From Bacteroidetes bacterium CG2_30_32_10 (GTDB taxonomy: Bacteria; Bacteroidota; Bacteroidia; Bacteroidales; CG2-30-32-10), in contig MNXO01000012.1 of the NCBI GenBank assembly GCA_001872995.1, positions 1-33,719 on the forward strand: 33,719 nt of DNA, in the 5' to 3' direction. The first letter of the stretch is position 1, and each line of letters opens with the position of its first letter. The translations under genes were made by a program, and so were the position numbers. The notes beneath the pieces were generated by a model that saw only the letters and a list, made by a program, of their open reading frames with translations, had not been told where the DNA came from and made no database searches. Below, piece after piece: positions 28,720-33,719 of the stretch.

Positions 28720-30591
28720 TTATATTCCTAAAAGGTGATTAAATTTTTGAAGTGTTTCTAAGACATTGGTTCTAATATGAATAAAGGCATCTACACCCGC
28801 TTGTTTAAGATTATCAATAATAGCTGTAGGATAGCCAGCAACAATAACTTTAATATTATTATTTCTTTCTTTTATTTGTTTACAAGATTTAGGTACTATT
28901 TCTGCATATTCATCATCAGAACTACAAATGACAATAATATCGGCATTAGCGTTAAAAGCTTCTTTCGCGCCTTCTTCAACAGTTTGAAATCCATTGGTAT
29001 CAATAATATCATAACCGGCACATCCAAAGAAGTTATTAGCAAACATTGCACGGGCTTTTCGCATAGTAAGATTGCCTATGGTCATCAAAAATACTATAGG
29101 TTTCTTATTCCCTTTTAAAACAAAGTCTTCGGTAGCCATACGCAGTGCTTCAAATGCGGTAGCTCCACGATAGGTTTTTAATTTAGAAGTTAAATCTTTA
29201 ATATCTTTGTTTGGCTGCAACTTATCGAGCATTGTTTCTTTCTGATTAGCATGTTGATTGGTTCCTAACATAACAGTTTTACGCATTGCAATATCCATAT
29301 CTCTTTGCTGGCAGGTTTTTTCAATTTCTTCATAAATTGAGCCATTAGTAATTTGTTCAATTAATCCACCTTTTTCTTCAATAGATTGGAACAATTTCCA
29401 AGCTGCATTAGCAATAGAATCGGTTAAATTTTCTATATAATATGAACCTCCAGCAATATCGGCTACTTTGCTAAAATACGCTTCTTCTTTCAATATGATT
29501 TGAGTGTTTCTAGCAACACGATTTGAAAAATCATCAGGTTTTTTGTAGGTTAAATCAAATGGAAGTACGGTAATTGAATTTGCACCGCCAAGAGAAGCTG
29601 CCATTGTTTCTGTTGTGCTACGAAGTACATTCACATAAGGATCATAAATAGTTTTATTCCAAAAAGAAGTAATCGCATGTATATTCATAGACGCAGATGC
29701 GATGTTCTGAGGTTTATATTGTTCCACAATTTTCGCCCATAATAATCTTGCTGCTCTTAATTTGGCAATTTCCATAAAGTAATTTGACCCAATAGCGAAT
29801 GAAAATAGCATTTTAGATGAAATACTATCGATAGAAATTCCTCTATTTGTCATTTCTGCTAAATACTCATTTGCCGAAGCAAGACTATAAGCAAGTTCTT
29901 GAACAATGGATGCACCAGCATTATGATAATAATGACCATTAATGGTTATTGTTGAAATATTTGGAAGATGAGACTTGGTTGTTTTAAGAACTTCGGCACA
30001 TTCATCAAAATCTGCATTTTTAGATTTATAGAAATTGCCGTGTAGCAGGCAAAAGCTTATTGGGTCAAAATTAATTGAGCCTTTTAATTTTTTAATTTCA
30101 ACATTTTGATTTTGTAATTCTTGGATTAATAAATCCAAAAAAGAGGGATAGGATGTTGCTCCAAAAAAATGAATACTTGTAGTGTTAATATCAATACCTT
30201 TCAATATTTGTCTAATATCATCAGGTGTTTCAATATAATGGGCGTTAAAACCGATAGCATTTGCACCTCTTTTAATTGCTTCTAATGCAATTTTATTTGC
30301 TTCAATCACACTTTTAATGTCCACTTCTTGTCTTATTTCCCAATCGTTTCCATTAGTCTTTGTTCCTCTAACAAAAGGAAAATGTTGGGGTAATGATTTT
30401 AAATGTTCAAGATTGGTGAGATTTTCTTGTCTGTAATAAGGTTTTATCTTTAATCCATCAATGGTTTTCCAGATAAGTTTTTTTTCATAATCGCCACCTT
30501 TAAGGTCTTGCATTATTTTTTCTTCCCATTGTGGTGTTGAAATGTCTGGAAATTCGGAAAATAATTGATCTTCGTTATTGTTTTTACTCAT
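28720..30591 (-). CDS. mutA: Methylmalonyl-CoA mutase small subunit
   Basis: MCM-family sequence directly upstream of mutB with a B12-domain remnant lacking DxHxxG. ATG 30591 (MSKNNNEDQ) preferred over the track start 30654. Confidence 0.93.
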   Translation of the reverse strand: MSKNNNEDQLFSEFPDISTPQWEEKIMQDLKGGDYEKKLIWKTIDGLKIKPYYRQENLTNLEHLKSLPQHFPFVRGTKTNGNDWEIRQEVDIKSVIEANKIALEAIKRGANAIGFNAHYIETPDDIRQILKGIDINTTSIHFFGATSYPSFLDLLIQELQNQNVEIKKLKGSINFDPISFCLLHGNFYKSKNADFDECAEVLKTTKSHLPNISTITINGHYYHNAGASIVQELAYSLASANEYLAEMTNRGISIDSISSKMLFSFAIGSNYFMEIAKLRAARLLWAKIVEQYKPQNIASASMNIHAITSFWNKTIYDPYVNVLRSTTETMAASLGGANSITVLPFDLTYKKPDDFSNRVARNTQIILKEEAYFSKVADIAGGSYYIENLTDSIANAAWKLFQSIEEKGGLIEQITNGSIYEEIEKTCQQRDMDIAMRKTVMLGTNQHANQKETMLDKLQPNKDIKDLTSKLKTYRGATAFEALRMATEDFVLKGNKKPIVFLMTIGNLTMRKARAMFANNFFGCAGYDIIDTNGFQTVEEGAKEAFNANADIIVICSSDDEYAEIVPKSCKQIKERNNNIKVIVAGYPTAIIDNLKQAGVDAFIHIRTNVLETLQKFNHLLGI

Positions 30592-30643
30592 AATCAATAA
30601 ATTTAGAGAGTTGCTTTTATTAATTTTTAGTTTAAATAGCCCA

Positions 30644-30651
30644 CAAAAATA
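30644..30651 (-). promoter_or_regulatory. Putative -7 element TATTTTTG for mutA-mutB
   Basis: Minus-strand exact TAnnTTTG, 53 nt upstream of ATG 30591; weak TTTA-like -33. Confidence 0.4.
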
Positions 30652-30746
30652 CAATAAAATATTTATACTATAAATCTTTTACCTCGTATTTTTCGTTATA
30701 AAAACAACTGAAATACGCTGTTATAAAGGGAATTAATTTGAAAATT

Positions 30747-31313
30747 TTACTTCCAACGAAAAGTTGAAATATCAAAACCAGCCAAATCGAGCACTCTATC
30801 AATAACCGTATCAATTAACTCATCAATTGTTGAGGGTTTAGAATAAAAGGAAGGGCTTGCAGGACAAATTATACCTCCAGCAAGCGTTATTTTTTTTAAG
30901 TTTTCTATATGTATTAAGTTAAAAGGCATCTCGCGGGTAACTAGAATTAGTTTTTTTTTTTCTTTAAGCATCACATCAGCGGCTCTAGTGAGCAAATCGT
31001 TTGAAATGCCATTAGAAATTCTGCCTAAAGTTCCCATTGTGCAAGGACAAATAATCATAGCATCATATTTTGCCGACCCAGAGGCAAAAGGAGCAAAAAA
31101 ATCATCGGGAGCATATATTTTATAAGGAAATTGATGATAATACTTGTTTCCCAACTCATATTCCCAAACTTTTTTGGCATTCTCAGAAAAGATAATTCCA
31201 CAATCATCAACCTGATTATCTATTGTTTGCAGCTTATTTATTAGTGATTTTGCATAAATTGCCCCACTAGCACCAGTTACACCAACTATAATTTTTTTTT
31301 TATTTTCATTCAT
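30747..31313 (-). CDS. ubiX: UbiX-family flavin prenyltransferase
   Basis: IIVGVTGASGAIYAKSL, ICPCTMGTLGRISNGISNDLLTRAADVMLKEKKKLILVTREMPFNLIH. ATG 31313 (MNENKKK) preferred over the track start 31388. Confidence 0.92.
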   Translation of the reverse strand: MNENKKKIIVGVTGASGAIYAKSLINKLQTIDNQVDDCGIIFSENAKKVWEYELGNKYYHQFPYKIYAPDDFFAPFASGSAKYDAMIICPCTMGTLGRISNGISNDLLTRAADVMLKEKKKLILVTREMPFNLIHIENLKKITLAGGIICPASPSFYSKPSTIDELIDTVIDRVLDLAGFDISTFRWK

Positions 31314-31941
31314 TGTTAAACTGATAATAAAAAGTAAATACCAATAAATTGTTAAACTGTCCACGTTTAAACTTGTAAATACTACCAACAGCTTGCTTGC
31401 GAATTGGTATTATTGAGTATGAATGACTTAGATTAAACAAAAGTTTTTTTGTTAATTTATAGGTTATTCCAAAGTTATAAGACAGTTCATAACTATAAAA
31501 ATAGCGATTCCCTTCCTCATATAAGCGATAGCCATCACTTTCTTCTTTATAGTTAATTAAATAGCCCATGCTTACTCCAAGATTAATAATAAATTTTTTC
31601 TTGTAATGGTAGTTTAAGGATAAGGGCACTTCAGCATAATTAAAATGCAAGCGATAATCTCTATCATTAAAATCAATACTATCTGGAGCGTGATGGCTGC
31701 CCTTTTGAATAAATTTCATTTCTAATTGCCAACTAAAATTATCATTAATTTTACGGTTAACAAAAGCTCCAGCCAAAAAACCCGCTTTATGGTAACCCCC
31801 ATAAGTGTCGCCATCAACTTGACTGGCAGTCATTCCTGCCATTATACCTCCATTAAACTTTTGTGCTGATAAGGAATAGGAAAGGAAAAGAGTGAAAAAT
31901 ATACCAAAAATACAATGTTTCATAAGTTTACATTTTACCAA
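31306..31941 (-). CDS. Outer-membrane beta-barrel protein (PorT-like/OMP_b-brl type)
   Basis: Signal peptide ...LSAQKFNGGIMAGMTASQVDGDTYGGYHKAGFLAGAFVNRKI; terminal beta strand LLVFTFYYQFNNE. Confidence 0.82.
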   Translation of the reverse strand: MVKCKLMKHCIFGIFFTLFLSYSLSAQKFNGGIMAGMTASQVDGDTYGGYHKAGFLAGAFVNRKINDNFSWQLEMKFIQKGSHHAPDSIDFNDRDYRLHFNYAEVPLSLNYHYKKKFIINLGVSMGYLINYKEESDGYRLYEEGNRYFYSYELSYNFGITYKLTKKLLFNLSHSYSIIPIRKQAVGSIYKFKRGQFNNLLVFTFYYQFNNE

Positions 31942-31991
31942 TAAGGCTGTAAATTTACAAAATAAATATTAAGTTTTTATTGAAATGAAAT

Positions 31992-32348
31992 TTAGTAGAG
32001 AAGGTATTTTTTTGCAACCTTTTCCCACTTAGCATCATATTTGCTATCCACAAAATAGATGAGCAAATCGGCATCATACTTGCTATCTACAAAATAAATA
32101 AGTTTATCAGCATCGTATTTGCTTTCGGTGAAGAACCACAAGCCTTCATTTTGTGTAACATCGTACTGACTGCTTACTTTATAAACAAGCAAATCGGCAT
32201 CATACTTGCTATCCACTACAAATACTTTAATTTTTGCATCGTATTTGCTATCGCATGAAAACACTTTTTGTGAAAAAGCTAAATTATAATGAAGAATACC
32301 TCCCCACCATACAAGCAAAACAGCGAATTTGAGAATAATGGATTTCAT
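31992..32348 (-). CDS. Secreted SKYDA-repeat protein (DUF6150-like; possible septknot fold)
   Basis: N-terminal hydrophobic segment followed by six copies of [VIL]-[FYW]-x-x-x-[DSE]-S-[KQ]-Y-D-[AV] with a 13-aa period. Confidence 0.75.
   Translation of the reverse strand: MKSIILKFAVLLVWWGGILHYNLAFSQKVFSCDSKYDAKIKVFVVDSKYDADLLVYKVSSQYDVTQNEGLWFFTESKYDADKLIYFVDSKYDADLLIYFVDSKYDAKWEKVAKKYLLY
32031..32264 (-). repeat. Coding repeat array, about 39-bp period, six SKYDA units (one unit extended by 9 bp)
   Basis: SKYDA-equivalent codons at 32249-32235, 32210-32196, 32171-32157, 32123-32109, 32084-32070, 32045-32031: spacings of 39, 39, 48, 39 and 39 bp. Confidence 0.92.
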
Positions 32349-32423
32349 AATATTTTGTATTTAATGAATAACTATTTTAAATAAAAACCCTGTCTATATT
32401 AAGTATTCAGTATTATTGAATCT

Positions 32424-33584
32424 CTAATTAAAAATATATTTATGGTTATATATAATGCTTTTAGCAATATCTTTCATCATAGCATTTGCTTGAAATATCA
32501 TATCTATATCATTAGGAAAAGGTATAGGCTGTGAATTCTTTACTTTTTGGAGAGTTTCTGGTTTCAGTGCATCGAAATCGCCATTTGCTTGAGTAAACAC
32601 ATTGACAAAAGGAGTTTGAACGGTAATAGGTTCTGTTTTAATTAATTGTTTAGTTACATTGTTATAAAAATCAATATATCCAGAAATAATTGATTCTTTA
32701 TTTAGAACTGTTTCGGACACTTTGCAAGAAATGGTTTTAGTTTTAGCAACTTTAAGATCATTGCCTAAGCTGTCTTTCATTACATTTCCCCTGCTATCAT
32801 AAACATATTGCCAGCCATCAGCTACCTCTTTGGTTTCAAACCAATTGTTTGTATTCACTTGTTCGGGAGATACGCTAATAAGCTTGATGTTTAAATAAAT
32901 ATTGTAGTCGTAATCTAAGCCTGTATTTTGCTTGGCATCAAAGTTAATCCACTTGCTATTCATATCAGTTAGGCTTATTTTCAATAACTCTTCTTCAAAG
33001 TTTGGGTGGAAAGGAATGCCGGTTTGGTTTTGAATTTTGAACAGCACATTGGTGGTGCCTAAAAAAAGCGCGATTTGAATTTGGTTATCTACATCTTTAA
33101 AGTCATTGTAATAACCTTTAACTCTAAGAAGGTCATCATAAGCTTGACGTGCACTGTTTTTATCTTTCTTTTTCAGCAAATCCATTGCATGTGCATAGAA
33201 AAAAGTCGCTGCTTTCAATTTGGCGGCGATAATTTCTTCATCATAATTGATATACTTATAGTTAATGGCTGATAAAATATTGCCTGGCAACACTTTTACT
33301 TTATCTTCTCTGTATTTAAGAGAGCGATAAAAGTTAAAGATTTCGTCCCAAATATCAGGTTGACCAGTTTTTCTGAGATATTCGATTTGGTCATTGTCTT
33401 TTTGATTGGCAATGGCATAAGCGTCTTTTAATACATTAATTTCTTTTGCCGAAGAAGGTTTCTTTTTTAATTTCTTCACCGATTTTTCAACCGCCTTATC
33501 GTACATTCCTTTGTTTAAGTAATGAGTAGAGCTGCATCCCATCATTATACTTGCTACTATTAATATAACCGCTATTTTTTTCAT
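32424..33584 (-). CDS. Predicted TPR-like lipoprotein, function unknown
   Basis: Lipobox VASIMMGCSS; helical repeat-like N-terminal half. ATG 33584 (MKKIAVIL) preferred over 33596. Confidence 0.7.
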   Translation of the reverse strand: MKKIAVILIVASIMMGCSSTHYLNKGMYDKAVEKSVKKLKKKPSSAKEINVLKDAYAIANQKDNDQIEYLRKTGQPDIWDEIFNFYRSLKYREDKVKVLPGNILSAINYKYINYDEEIIAAKLKAATFFYAHAMDLLKKKDKNSARQAYDDLLRVKGYYNDFKDVDNQIQIALFLGTTNVLFKIQNQTGIPFHPNFEEELLKISLTDMNSKWINFDAKQNTGLDYDYNIYLNIKLISVSPEQVNTNNWFETKEVADGWQYVYDSRGNVMKDSLGNDLKVAKTKTISCKVSETVLNKESIISGYIDFYNNVTKQLIKTEPITVQTPFVNVFTQANGDFDALKPETLQKVKNSQPIPFPNDIDMIFQANAMMKDIAKSIIYNHKYIFN

Positions 33585-33719
33585 TATGAAAAGCATTTTA
33601 TTGTATGATTAAACGACTGTTTTTTATTTTTTCTATTAATTCATTAAACAAAGATTGAGCCAAAATTAGTGAATAATTTCAAATAAAATAGTCGAACCAA
33701 AAATTACTTATTCAAATTT

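Noticed and set aside
26554-30591. mutA with a missing B12-binding motif as a pseudogene or novel enzyme
   Set aside because: Lack of DxHxxG in the small subunit is normal for heterodimeric methylmalonyl-CoA mutase.
32031-32264. 39-bp periodic repeats as a possible CRISPR array
   Set aside because: The repeats are in frame within a coding sequence, have no unique spacers and encode SKYDA units.
1-33719. tRNA, rRNA, transposase, integrase or phage genes
   Set aside because: None recognised when reading the window; almost all space is accounted for by ordinary chromosomal CDSs.

Overview
A low-GC Bacteroidota-type chromosomal segment (assignment inferred from gene content and TAnnTTTG promoter motifs), densely packed with mostly housekeeping genes. 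From left to right: a truncated membrane or beta-barrel gene (-), an alkaline phosphatase (+), a GxxExxY-family protein (+) with a tandemly duplicated leader, a small TTG-start secreted or membrane protein (+), and a TonB-dependent receptor (+). Then a complete suf operon sufBCDSE plus a SufT/DUF59-like gene (-), a three-gene thioredoxin / DUF6029-like barrel / Omp28-like lipoprotein operon (-), a rhomboid protease (-), an S41 C-terminal processing peptidase and rmuC (+). Then a compact five-gene polysaccharide cluster (WecA/MraY-like, rmlC, Wzc, Wza, GT4; all -), argF (-), methylmalonyl-CoA mutase large and small subunits (-), ubiX overlapping an outer-membrane beta-barrel gene (-), a secreted protein made of SKYDA repeats (DUF6150-like, possibly the septknot fold) (-), and a lipoprotein (-). 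I see no CRISPR array, tRNA, rRNA, transposase, prophage or recognisable defence island. The observations most worth follow-up are: (1) the repeat-coil SKYDA protein; (2) paired cysteines in all three members of the Trx/DUF6029/Omp28 operon, including CVGGVC near the barrel C-terminus; (3) the directly abutting duplication of the GxxExxY leader, which carries a decayed copy of the start codon. None is strong evidence for an undescribed system.
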